Source: UBA966 sp046350355 (GTDB lineage: Bacteria > Planctomycetota > Phycisphaerae > Phycisphaerales > SM1A02). Taken from it: a DNA stretch of 64,000 nucleotides. The notes under the pieces were generated by a model that was not told the DNA's origin, did not search any database, and was given only the letters and a program-made list of their open reading frames with translations. The first letter of the stretch is position 1; every line of letters starts with the position of its first letter. The stretch covers positions 186,001 to 250,000 of the forward strand of contig JAXMAN010000002.1 of the NCBI GenBank assembly GCA_046350355.1, read 5' to 3'. The position numbers and the translations under genes were made by a program. Shown in pieces: positions 52,156 through 60,734 of the stretch.

Positions 52156-54683
52156 CAGCGGGGTCCGGAGGGTGCGGGCGAGGTTGGCGCGGCGGCGTTT
52201 GCGTCGCGCAGACGCTGCAGCTCAGGGAGAAAGGTCTGGGCGGGGCTCGGCGTGGTGTCGGCGAGGCTGCTGTCCGAAGGCAGTAACGTCCAGAGCTGCG
52301 CGAAGGCGGCGGCCTGGACCTCCCAGTAGAACGATTGCACGCCGCTGATCGAGGCTTCCCGGGGACTTGCCCCGAGCAGCGGGAGCGCGGCGTCCGAGGC
52401 TGCGCTCGTGCGCTCGAGCGCGCGGCGGAGGATCGCGGAGGCGGCTGTGGCGATCGCGTCGCGCCGTTCGGGGGGAACGCGATCCGGAAGCGCCTGGGTG
52501 AAGCGCCAGAGCGGTCTGGGATCGAGGTAGGACCGAGGCAGCGCATTCCACTTCGCGAGCGCGCGCCACAGCTCCCGCTGCGGCGCGCCGATGGCGGCCT
52601 CGACCGCGGTCGCGATGGCAGCCTCCGCGTGGTCAAGGCGCGCCTGTGCGGCGGCGATCGCCTGCGTCGCATCGACGACGGCCTTCTCCGCAGCCTCGCG
52701 AGTGGCTGCGTCGGCCTCCTCGGGCTGGATGTCGTGTCGATCCCATTCCCGCTTTTGCTTGTCGCGCATCGCCTTGTTCAGCGCGCGGTGGCACTCGACC
52801 CATTCGTCCAGCAGCGGAAGCGCGGCGCGCGCGGCGGCACGCAGGTCGCCGTGCGGCAGCGGAGCGGCCAGAAGCGCCGTCGCCAGGTTGTCGGTCTGCA
52901 TGCGCATCGGATTCGGCTCCGCCGCGGCGCGTCCCGCTCGGTACAGCGCAAGCAGGGCGGCGGCATCGTCGCCGCCGATCGCCGCGGCGGCCGCTCCGAG
53001 CGCCGACGCGTCCACCGACGCCGCCCGCGTCCACGCCTCGTCGCGCGCCTGCTGCGCCGACCGCTCGGCCGCGAGAAGAGCCCTCGACTCCTCCATCGTC
53101 ATGACCATGGCGACCAGTCGGGGCTGCTTGGTCCGCTCGCCCATGAGCGGCTCCACGTGCGCGCGCCACTCCTCCCGCGCTCGATCCATGACCTGCGCGA
53201 AGAGGGTCGAGTGGACGTCGTCGAGCTCGAGGATCTCGGCGAGGCGCCGCTGGTCCTGCTCCCGGTAGTCCACGGGCAGCCCCGTGCGCGCGGAAGTCAG
53301 CGTGCTCGATTGGTTGGGCTCTGGCCGGCGTCTGATGGTGTCGCCGAACTCCTTCGCGTCCGCCTCCGAGAGCGGATCGCTCACCTGGGGCCAGCGCACG
53401 GGTTCTTCGGCGAAGAACTCCAGCCCCGGAATCGCGCCGATCTCCCGCTTCGCCCGCGCCGCCCGTTCGGTGCGCCGGGCTTGCAGGTCAGTGACGGCGC
53501 CGGTCCGCAGCATCGACTCGAGTGCGCTCGCCCGAATCGCCTGGTCGTCCTTCAGCCACGCACGGCCGAGCGTGCGTACCCGTTCGCGTGCGGGCTCGTC
53601 CAGCGCGGGCTGGCGCAGCAGCTCGCTGATCCACGGGTTCACTCGGACATATCCGCGCGGAGTCGTGAGCTGGCCGATGTTGGTGGGTGGGGAGTCGATC
53701 CCCGCGATGCTGGAGAACCAGTAGTCGATGAGGTATTCCCGCTGCTCGGGGGAGAGCCGAGACTCGATCTCGCGGTAGGTGTCGAGCTGCACCCGTCGGA
53801 AACGGTCGAACGCCTCCGGCGCGCCGGTGAATTGCGCGAACGGATTGGGCAAGTTCGCGGTCGCAGCCTCGAATTCAGCCGTCGAAATCGCTGTGCGTCC
53901 CTCGGCCTTCGCCTTTTCGATGACCCGACTGATCGCCGCATTTCGCTCCGCGTAGATCTGGTCAGGCGACTTCCCCGACGTGCCGTACGCGGCGGCCTGG
54001 GCCGCCTGATCGCGCGAGAAGGTCATCAGCGCCTTGCGCGCCTCGAGCGCGGCGGCGCATCGTTCGGCCGCATGCGTCGCCGCAAGCTCCGCCCGCGCGC
54101 GCCACTGCGTGCGGCTCGCCGCGGCAGCGTCCGATCCGGATCCCCTGGGGGAGCGCAGGTACGTTCCGATCTCGTATGGAAGCGGCGGCGCCGAGCGGAT
54201 CCGTTCGTGATCCTCGGTGAGCCGGTCGTACGCCCCCGCGACGGCCTCGATGGCGGCGAGCTGCTCGATGTACCGCCGATCGTCCGGGTCGGCGGCGGCC
54301 TTCGCCAGCTCATCGAAGAGCTGGCCGCGCAGCTGCTCCTGCGCGGCGAAGACGCGGTCGCTCAACGCGTCCACGCGCCTCTGCTCCGCCGGACCGGCGA
54401 TCGGCCGGTTGCCGAGATCCGCCGCAGTCGCGCCGGACACGCGCTGATCCTCCAGCAGTTGCAGCACGCACTGCTCGTACGCCTCGCTCGCGCGCATCCA
54501 GATTTCGATGACGCGCTCCGGAGGGAGCGCGACCCCGGCGCGTGCGAGCGGACGGACCAGCGACTCGAGCTGGACCGGCTTGGGAAGCAGCACCTGCGCG
54601 TGGGCGGCTGCCGCGAGAAGCAGCGCCAATGTTCCCGCGCAGGCGCGGAGCGCGGCGGAGCGGGATGCGGTTCGGCGCTTCAT
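52155..54683 (-). CDS. Large secreted protein, second member of a tandem paralogue family
   Basis: 842 residues. Signal peptide (AGTLALLLAAAAHAQ). The N-terminal block LARAGVALPPERVIEIWMR is followed by YEQCVLQLLEDQR; the middle has YWFSSIAGIDSPPTNIG, LGRAWLKDDQAIRA (372-385) and REIGAIPGLEFFAEEP; the C-terminus has LAKWNALPRSYLDPRPLW. It is clearly similar along its length to the gene upstream and less so to the one downstream. Helical throughout by composition. The ATG at 54683 is preceded by GGAG; it lies 10 bases after the first gene and overlaps the third by one base. No catalytic motif is recognisable. Confidence 0.8.
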   Translation of the reverse strand: MKRRTASRSAALRACAGTLALLLAAAAHAQVLLPKPVQLESLVRPLARAGVALPPERVIEIWMRASEAYEQCVLQLLEDQRVSGATAADLGNRPIAGPAEQRRVDALSDRVFAAQEQLRGQLFDELAKAAADPDDRRYIEQLAAIEAVAGAYDRLTEDHERIRSAPPLPYEIGTYLRSPRGSGSDAAAASRTQWRARAELAATHAAERCAAALEARKALMTFSRDQAAQAAAYGTSGKSPDQIYAERNAAISRVIEKAKAEGRTAISTAEFEAATANLPNPFAQFTGAPEAFDRFRRVQLDTYREIESRLSPEQREYLIDYWFSSIAGIDSPPTNIGQLTTPRGYVRVNPWISELLRQPALDEPARERVRTLGRAWLKDDQAIRASALESMLRTGAVTDLQARRTERAARAKREIGAIPGLEFFAEEPVRWPQVSDPLSEADAKEFGDTIRRRPEPNQSSTLTSARTGLPVDYREQDQRRLAEILELDDVHSTLFAQVMDRAREEWRAHVEPLMGERTKQPRLVAMVMTMEESRALLAAERSAQQARDEAWTRAASVDASALGAAAAAIGGDDAAALLALYRAGRAAAEPNPMRMQTDNLATALLAAPLPHGDLRAAARAALPLLDEWVECHRALNKAMRDKQKREWDRHDIQPEEADAATREAAEKAVVDATQAIAAAQARLDHAEAAIATAVEAAIGAPQRELWRALAKWNALPRSYLDPRPLWRFTQALPDRVPPERRDAIATAASAILRRALERTSAASDAALPLLGASPREASISGVQSFYWEVQAAAFAQLWTLLPSDSSLADTTPSPAQTFLPELQRLRDANAAAPTSPAPSGPR

Positions 54684-54693
54684 GGCAGCTCCG

Positions 54694-57207
54694 TCAGTGA
54701 CCCGTCGTTGCCGCCGGGGCCGCCGCGGCGCCCGTGCTCGCGACCCGCAGGCGCTGCAGATCGCGAAGGAAGTTGCGATTCTCCGATGGCGCGAGGTCGG
54801 TGAGGTCCATCTCGGCGGGCACGAGCATCCACAGCTGCGCGACCGTGATCGCCTGCAGCGCGGGCATGAAGAACTGCAGGTCGGGAAGCCCTCCACGTCG
54901 GGACTCCTCGCCCAGCAGCGGCATTGCGGCGCCGGAGAGCGCCGTCATCCGATCCACCGCACGCCGGACGGTCGCCGCGGATGCGGCCGCCACTGCATCG
55001 CGCTGCGCCGCGGGCACGCGCTCCGGCAACGCGTCCTCGATCTTCCAGAGCGGCCGCGGATCCGTGCTGGCGTTCGGCGCCGCGTTCCACTTCGCGAGCG
55101 CTTGCCAGCGATGCCGGTGCGCTTCGCCAAGACTCGCTTCGACCGCGGACGAGAGCGCTGCCTCGGCACGGTCCAGTCGTTCCTGCGCAGCGGTGACCGC
55201 GCGGCCAGCTTCCTCGGCCGATGGCTGCGCCCCACCAGGGACTGGCTCCGCGGGCGCGCCGGCCTGTCCGCGCTTGCTTCGGTCCGCCGCCTGCTTCGCC
55301 CGGAGTGCGCCGACCATGGCCCGATGGGCCGCGACCCACTCATCCAGGAGCGGCGCCGCGGCGCGCGATGCCGCGCGGAGCTCGTCCCGGTGCAGCGGGG
55401 CGCCCAGCAGCACCGTCGCAAGATTGTCGGTCGCGAAGCGCCCAGGCAGCGGCTGCGACGCGGCGCGCGCGGCGCGATAGAGCGCGAGGACGGGGGCGGC
55501 GTCCTCGCCACCGAGCGCGGCGGCCATCGCGCCGAGCGTCTCGGAGTCGATCGCGCTCGCCCGGATCCATGCGTCGTCGCGCGCCTGCTGCGCCGCCCGC
55601 GTCGCCGCCTCGTACGCGCGGATGGCCTCGACTCCCCGCAGCTCTCCCGCGGCGGGCAGCTTCGTCCGGTCTCCCAGCAGCGGCTCCAGCTGCGCCTTCC
55701 ACTCCTCCCGCGCGCGGTCGAAGAGCTGGCCGAGGAGCGCCGCGCGCGCCTCGTCGAGCTCGAGCAGCTCCCCGATGCGCTTCTGGTCCCGATCGAGGTA
55801 GTTCACCGGCAGTCCGGTGAGCGACGCGACCATCGCGTTGGAGTCCGTGGCCTGCGGCCGGCGGCCCACGACGTCGCCGAACTCCCTCGCATCGGCTTCG
55901 CTCAGCGGATCCGACAGCTGCGGCCACACGACCACATTCTCCGCGAAGAACTCGAGCCCCGGGATCGACCCGATCTCCCGCTTCGCCTGCTCGGCGCGCT
56001 CGGCGCGCTGGGCGGTGACATCGGGCAGCTTCCCGGTCCGCAGGAGCGCCTGCAGCGCGTCCGCGCGAATCTTGTGGTCGTCCTTGATCCACGCGCGGCC
56101 GAACGTCCGCACGCGCTCGCGCGCGGCTTCGTCCAGCGCCGGCTGCCGCAGCAGCTCGGCGACATGGAAATTGACGCGCACGAATCCACGCGGGGAGAAG
56201 AGCATGCCGATGTTCGGCGGCGGGGAGTCCGTTCCGGTCACGCTCGCGAACCAGGAGTCCACCAGGTCGTCGCGCTGCTCCTGGGAGAGCCGCGCCTCGA
56301 TGTCGCGATAGGTGTCGATCTGCACGCGCCGCAGGCGCTCGAAGGGATCGGGGCCCGGATCCTGCGACGGAGCGCCGCCGCCCAATCCTGCGACGGCGGC
56401 GTCGAGCTCCGCCTTCGTGAGCGTCGTGCGTCCCTCCGCCTTCGCCTTCTCGAAGGCCTCCTTGATGGCCTTCGACCGCGCCGCGCTCACCTCGGCCGGC
56501 GACTTCCCGGAGGTCCCGGCCGCCGCGGCCTCGGCGGCGCGCTCGCGGCGAAGTTCCATGATCTTCTTGCGCGCTTCGAGCGCGGCGGCCCGCCGCTCGG
56601 AAGCGCGCGCGGCGGCCAGCTCGGCGCGTGCGCGCCACTGCGCGCGCGCCGCGGCGTCGTCCTCCTTCGGCGTCGATCCCGTCATGCGCAGGGAGTGCCC
56701 GATCTCCTGCGGGAGGCGTGGTGCCGACTGCATCCCGCGCAGGTCGGCATCGAGCCGGCCGTACGCGCCGGCGACCGATTCCGCGGCCGCGATCTGCTCG
56801 ATGAGCTGCCGGTCCTCGGGGTTCAAAGCCGCCTCCGCGAGCGCGCCGTAGAGCTGCGTCCGAAGCTGGTCCTCAGCCGCGAGGATGCGGTCGCTCACCG
56901 CCTCCAGCCGCTTCTGCTCCGCCGTTCCTGGGATCGGCTGGAGACTTCCCGGCGCGCCGCGCGTGCCTGTCTTGCGCTGGTCTTCGATGAGCTGCAGCAC
57001 GCACTGCTCGTACGCCTCGCTGTAGCGCGTCCAGATCTCGACGAAGCGCTCCGGAGGCAGTGCGACCCCCGCGCGTGCGAGCGGCATCGCGACCAGCCCC
57101 GGCGGAATCGGCCTTGGCAGCTGCACCTGCGCCTGCGCCACCGCCGCGACCAGCAGCGCCATCGCGCCCGCGCAGGCGCGCCACACCAGCGTTCGTCCCA
57201 TCGACAT
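54694..57207 (-). CDS. Large secreted protein, first member of a tandem paralogue family
   Basis: 837 residues. Signal peptide (AGAMALLVAAVAQAQ, cleavage near 26). Conserved blocks: LARAGVALPPERFVEIWTRY (44-63), YEQCVLQLIEDQR (66-78), DSWFASVTGTDSPPPNIG, FGRAWIKDDHKIRA (369-382), REIGSIPGLEFFAE, DRAREEWKAQLEPLLGDR and LAKWNAAPNASTDPRPLW. The C-terminal half includes long Ala/Glu/Arg-rich helices. The ATG at 57207 has AAGGAG 8 nt upstream and a TACCCT hexamer lies at 57303-57298, giving a leader of about 85 nt. Function unknown: no enzyme motif, no membrane helix, no sorting tail. Confidence 0.8.
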   Translation of the reverse strand: MSMGRTLVWRACAGAMALLVAAVAQAQVQLPRPIPPGLVAMPLARAGVALPPERFVEIWTRYSEAYEQCVLQLIEDQRKTGTRGAPGSLQPIPGTAEQKRLEAVSDRILAAEDQLRTQLYGALAEAALNPEDRQLIEQIAAAESVAGAYGRLDADLRGMQSAPRLPQEIGHSLRMTGSTPKEDDAAARAQWRARAELAAARASERRAAALEARKKIMELRRERAAEAAAAGTSGKSPAEVSAARSKAIKEAFEKAKAEGRTTLTKAELDAAVAGLGGGAPSQDPGPDPFERLRRVQIDTYRDIEARLSQEQRDDLVDSWFASVTGTDSPPPNIGMLFSPRGFVRVNFHVAELLRQPALDEAARERVRTFGRAWIKDDHKIRADALQALLRTGKLPDVTAQRAERAEQAKREIGSIPGLEFFAENVVVWPQLSDPLSEADAREFGDVVGRRPQATDSNAMVASLTGLPVNYLDRDQKRIGELLELDEARAALLGQLFDRAREEWKAQLEPLLGDRTKLPAAGELRGVEAIRAYEAATRAAQQARDDAWIRASAIDSETLGAMAAALGGEDAAPVLALYRAARAASQPLPGRFATDNLATVLLGAPLHRDELRAASRAAAPLLDEWVAAHRAMVGALRAKQAADRSKRGQAGAPAEPVPGGAQPSAEEAGRAVTAAQERLDRAEAALSSAVEASLGEAHRHRWQALAKWNAAPNASTDPRPLWKIEDALPERVPAAQRDAVAAASAATVRRAVDRMTALSGAAMPLLGEESRRGGLPDLQFFMPALQAITVAQLWMLVPAEMDLTDLAPSENRNFLRDLQRLRVASTGAAAAPAATTGH

Positions 57208-57326
57208 CGGAATGCTCCTTGCCCGAAGTGCCCGTTCCGGCGCGGCCCCACGACCCCGGCGCGCTCCTGCCGCCGTCCCGGCGACGGAGGCGAGCACAGG
57301 GTACGCGACCGCCGCGCGCGGGTTCG

Positions 57327-57632
57327 TCACATCGCGCGCAGATCCACCCGCTCCGCCACGCGCGCGTCCGCGCCGGGGGAGTGCCGCCGCAGCGTGCTCG
57401 CGTCCAGGCGCGGGGGCAGGCCGCGGGGCCACATCTCGGCCGCGACCTCGGCGACGGCGCGGGCGACGCCCTCGGGGGGGACGGCGCCGTCGGGGCAGTA
57501 GAGGTCGTACTCCTGCCAGGACATCGTCAGCCGCGTCGACTGCAGGCTGCCGTCGGCCAGGATCTGCTGCACCTGGAAGGTCCAGCCGGACTCGCCCTCC
57601 TGCTCCGAGAGGATCTCGATCATGCGGGGCAC
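57327..57632 (-). CDS. Small conserved-looking protein of unknown function
   Basis: 101 residues. Starts PRMIEILSEQEGESGWTF, a compact beta-rich domain with MSWQEYDLYCPDG and a helical end, then a basic tail. The GTG at 57632 is favoured over the ATG at 57623 because it lies 9 nt from the minus-strand TAGTAT element, the same spacing as the divergent gene on the other side. No Shine-Dalgarno sequence. Not recognised. Confidence 0.6.
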   Translation of the reverse strand: MPRMIEILSEQEGESGWTFQVQQILADGSLQSTRLTMSWQEYDLYCPDGAVPPEGVARAVAEVAAEMWPRGLPPRLDASTLRRHSPGADARVAERVDLRAM

Positions 57633-57641
57633 GCGGCGGGG

Positions 57642-57648
57642 ATACTAT
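57642..57648. promoter_or_regulatory. Symmetric bidirectional -10-like element (ATACTAT)
   Basis: Plus strand TACTAT (57643-57648) ends 9 nt before the ATG at 57658. Minus strand TAGTAT (57647-57642) ends 9 nt before the GTG at 57632. One 7-bp element therefore serves both genes at exactly equal spacing, with no Shine-Dalgarno sequence on either side. Confidence 0.55.
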
Positions 57649-57657
57649 CGCCTCTCC

Positions 57658-58983
57658 ATGCGTTTCCTGCTCGAGACGATCCGCCTTGGCCTGGGCAACC
57701 TGCGCCGGCACAAGCTGCGCTCGACGCTCACGAGCCTGGGCATCATCCTCGGCGTGGCGGCGGTGATCGTCGTGGTCGCCATCGGCGAGGGGAACAAGCT
57801 CGCCGCGCTGCGCGACATCCAGGCGCTTGGCGCGACCAACATCATCCTGCGCAGCGCGAAGCCCCCCGAGGCCAACAGCACCGGCGGCACGCGCAGCTTC
57901 CTCGTCTCGTACGGCCTGAAGTTCCAGGATCTGCGCCGCGTGCGCGCGAGCGCGCCGGACGCGAAGTTCATCATCCCGCTGAAGGCCGTGGGCAGCGAGG
58001 TCTCCTACGGCGCCGTGCGCACGCTCAGCCAGGCGTACGGCACGATCCCGGAGCTGCAGGACGCCGCGCGCCTGCGCGTCGCGTCGGGGCGCTACCTCAC
58101 CGACACCGACGTCGACGGCAACGAGCCCGTCTGCGTCATCGGCGCGGAGATCGCCAAGCAGTTCTTCCGCCTGGTCGACCCGGTGGGGCAGTCGATCCGC
58201 ATCGACCAGCAGGTCTTCCGCATCGTCGGCGTGCTCGAGCCCATCGGCCTCGCCGGCGGCGCGGGCACCGCGCTCGTGGGACGCGACCTCAACAAGGACG
58301 TGCACCTGCCGATCTCCACCGCCGAGCGCAGCTTCGGCAACACGATCGTGCGCCGCCAGTCGGGCTCCTTCAGCGGCGAGGAGATCGAGCTCAGCGAGAT
58401 CTACGTCACGATGCACGACACCGAGGAGGTCGTGCTCGCCTCCAGCCGCCTCGCGCGCCTGCTGGAGGCGGGGCACCCGCGCCTGACGGACGTGCAGGTG
58501 ATCGTCCCCTGGGAGCTGCTCGAGAACGCGAAGAAGGCGCTGCTGGTCTGGAACATCATGCTGGTGGCGATCGCCGCGATCAGCCTGCTCGTGGGCGGCA
58601 TCGGCATCATGAACATCATGCTCGCGTCCGTGACGGAGCGCACGAAGGAGATCGGCATCCGGCGCGCGCTGGGGGCGACGCGCAAGCACATCGTGCTGCA
58701 GTTCCTGGTCGAGACGGGCTCCCTCTCGACGCTGGGCGGGCTCATCGGCATCGGGCTGGGCGTGGCGATCAGCTACGCGCTCGAGTCGGTGATCCCGTGG
58801 GCGTCGAAGCTGCCGCTGCTGCGCGGCGCCTTCGAGGGCAAGCTCGCGCTCACGCCGGAGATCACCCTGTGGTCGATCGTGGTGAGCTTCCTGGTCAGCG
58901 CGGGCGTCGGGCTGGTCTTCGGGATCTACCCGGCGATCATCGCCAGCCGCAAGGATCCGATCATCGCGCTGCGGCACACCTGA
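57658..58983 (+). CDS. MacB/FtsX-family ABC transporter permease
   Basis: 441 residues with the MacB layout: a first membrane helix at about 18-43 (LTSLGIILGVAAVIVVVAIGEG), a periplasmic domain of about 240 residues, then three helices (about 300-330, 352-385 and 405-432) with SLLVGGIGIMNIMLASV, the ERTKEIGIRRALGA motif and a final ASRKDPIIALR. Such permeases export lipoproteins, peptides or drugs with a MacB-type ATPase. No ATPase is adjacent, so it must act with one encoded elsewhere. Its start lies 9 nt after TACTAT and has no Shine-Dalgarno sequence. Confidence 0.92.
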   Translation: MRFLLETIRLGLGNLRRHKLRSTLTSLGIILGVAAVIVVVAIGEGNKLAALRDIQALGATNIILRSAKPPEANSTGGTRSFLVSYGLKFQDLRRVRASAPDAKFIIPLKAVGSEVSYGAVRTLSQAYGTIPELQDAARLRVASGRYLTDTDVDGNEPVCVIGAEIAKQFFRLVDPVGQSIRIDQQVFRIVGVLEPIGLAGGAGTALVGRDLNKDVHLPISTAERSFGNTIVRRQSGSFSGEEIELSEIYVTMHDTEEVVLASSRLARLLEAGHPRLTDVQVIVPWELLENAKKALLVWNIMLVAIAAISLLVGGIGIMNIMLASVTERTKEIGIRRALGATRKHIVLQFLVETGSLSTLGGLIGIGLGVAISYALESVIPWASKLPLLRGAFEGKLALTPEITLWSIVVSFLVSAGVGLVFGIYPAIIASRKDPIIALRHT

Positions 58984-59009
58984 CGGGCGGGCGCCGCGCG
59001 TCGTGCGCC

Positions 59010-60734
59010 TCACCGCCGGCGCCACACGACGACCTCGCCGCCGCCGCTGTCGATCCAGCCCGGCAGCGTGAGGTCGGGCTCGAACCCCGCCGCGCGCAGG
59101 CGCGCCTCGACCTCGGGCGGCATCGCGCGCGGGTAGAGCATCACCGCCCACTTCGGGTGCCGCTCGCGCAGGCGCGCCTCCAGGTCGCGGCCATAGGGGC
59201 CGCTGCCGGGCATGTCGAGCCCGTAGATCGTGGAGTACCACGCATGCACATCGTCGGGCAGGCCGATGGCGATCGCCTCCTCGCCGGGCGCGCGCATCTG
59301 CGCGACGTGCGCGATCGCCTCGCGCAACGGCTGGCGCGGCGGCAGCACCGCGAGCGATCCCGTCCACGCGAGCGCCGCGACCCCGGCGAGCAGCGTCGCC
59401 GCGCCGCGCCGTCGCGCCGCGAGCCAGACGCAGCCCGCGCCGATCGCCAGCGCGACCGCCGGCAGCAGGAAGACCAGGAACCGCGCGTAGAGCCAGCTGT
59501 GCAGCACCAGCGGGAAGGCGAGCGCCACGACCGCGCCGCCCGCGCTCAGCAGGAGCGCGCGCCGCAGCCCGGGCTCGCGCCACGCCGCCGCGACGCCCGC
59601 CGCCGCCAGCGGCAGCGCGGCCGCCGAGGCCCACCAGGTCCAGGTGCCGCCGAGCATCCAGAGCATGAGCAGCCCCTCGGGGCTCCAGAGCGTGGGCTCG
59701 TTGCCGTCGGCGGCGAGGAACTCGCGCCGGATGCTCGCCATGTCGGGGAGCACGGGCGCGTACATCGCCAGCACCAGCAGCCCCGCGACGCCCAGCGCCA
59801 GCAGGCCGCCGCCCGCGTCGCGCCGCTGCGCCTCGCCGCCGCGCGCCGCGAGCCAGAGCAGCCAGAGCGCGTGGCACGCGGGCACGCACGCCGTCACCAG
59901 GTGCGACCAGCAGCCCAGCGCGACCACCAGCGCGTACTCCGCCCACGCGACGCCGCCGCGCGTGCGCTTCGCCCACAGCAGCGTCGCCGTCGCGAGCGTG
60001 GCGTAGTAGGCCATGAAGGCGTAGCCGCGCGCCTCGGCGCTCTCGAGCGCGGCGATGGGCATGAGCGCGGTCACGAAGGCCATCGCGATTCCGGTGCGCG
60101 GGCCCGCGGCCTCGCGCCCCAGGAACCACGCCGCGACGATGCCCACGAGCCCGATCACCAGGCTCGGCAGGCGCAGCGTGAACTCGTTCGCGCCCAGCAC
60201 GCCGGTGACGACGGAGGTGAGCAGCGACTGGAAGACATGGTTCGCCTGCGTGTAGTAGTTGCCGACGGCGACGCCGGGTCCGTGCACGCCGTAGCCCAGG
60301 TAGGCGGCGATCTCGTCGTACCACAGGCTCTGCGTCATCAGCGGCACGCGCACCAGCAGCGCCAGCAGGCACGCGAGCAGGACCAGATGCAGCTCGCGCC
60401 GCGCGACGGCGGGGGGCCCCGGAAGCTGCGGACGCCCGCGCCAGATGCGGTCGCCCCAGAGGCAGAGCGCGGCGAAGGCGAGCCCCGCCATCGGCGCGCC
60501 GATGCGCAGGAGCTGCGCGCCCTGCAGGGTGGTGGGGGGGACGCCGCCCGCGGCGGCCCGGCGCGCCTCGTGCGTGAACCACTCGGCCAGCACCTGCGTG
60601 GGGACGAGCCCGATGCACGCGAAGGCGAGGCCCGCGCCCGCGTAGAGACGCCGCCACGCGGCGAAGGCGCCGCTGCGGCGGGTGTCGTGCGCGGGATCGT
60701 GCGCGCCCGCGTGCCCGTCCTTCGCGCCGCTCAC
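59010..60734 (-). CDS. GT39-like membrane glycosyltransferase
   Basis: 574 residues, GTG start overlapping the upstream stop (GTGA). About twelve hydrophobic segments. The first periplasmic loop has SLWYDEIAAY, the DE motif of the GT39/ArnT (PMT) superfamily, which uses polyprenyl-phosphate sugars. Typical of envelope glycosylation. Last gene of the three-gene coupled unit. Confidence 0.8.
   Translation of the reverse strand: MSGAKDGHAGAHDPAHDTRRSGAFAAWRRLYAGAGLAFACIGLVPTQVLAEWFTHEARRAAAGGVPPTTLQGAQLLRIGAPMAGLAFAALCLWGDRIWRGRPQLPGPPAVARRELHLVLLACLLALLVRVPLMTQSLWYDEIAAYLGYGVHGPGVAVGNYYTQANHVFQSLLTSVVTGVLGANEFTLRLPSLVIGLVGIVAAWFLGREAAGPRTGIAMAFVTALMPIAALESAEARGYAFMAYYATLATATLLWAKRTRGGVAWAEYALVVALGCWSHLVTACVPACHALWLLWLAARGGEAQRRDAGGGLLALGVAGLLVLAMYAPVLPDMASIRREFLAADGNEPTLWSPEGLLMLWMLGGTWTWWASAAALPLAAAGVAAAWREPGLRRALLLSAGGAVVALAFPLVLHSWLYARFLVFLLPAVALAIGAGCVWLAARRRGAATLLAGVAALAWTGSLAVLPPRQPLREAIAHVAQMRAPGEEAIAIGLPDDVHAWYSTIYGLDMPGSGPYGRDLEARLRERHPKWAVMLYPRAMPPEVEARLRAAGFEPDLTLPGWIDSGGGEVVVWRRR

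Noticed and set aside
49702..57207. The three paralogues as one broken gene
   Set aside because: Each copy has its own signal peptide and start signal and is full length; junctions are regular stop/start pairs, not frameshifts.
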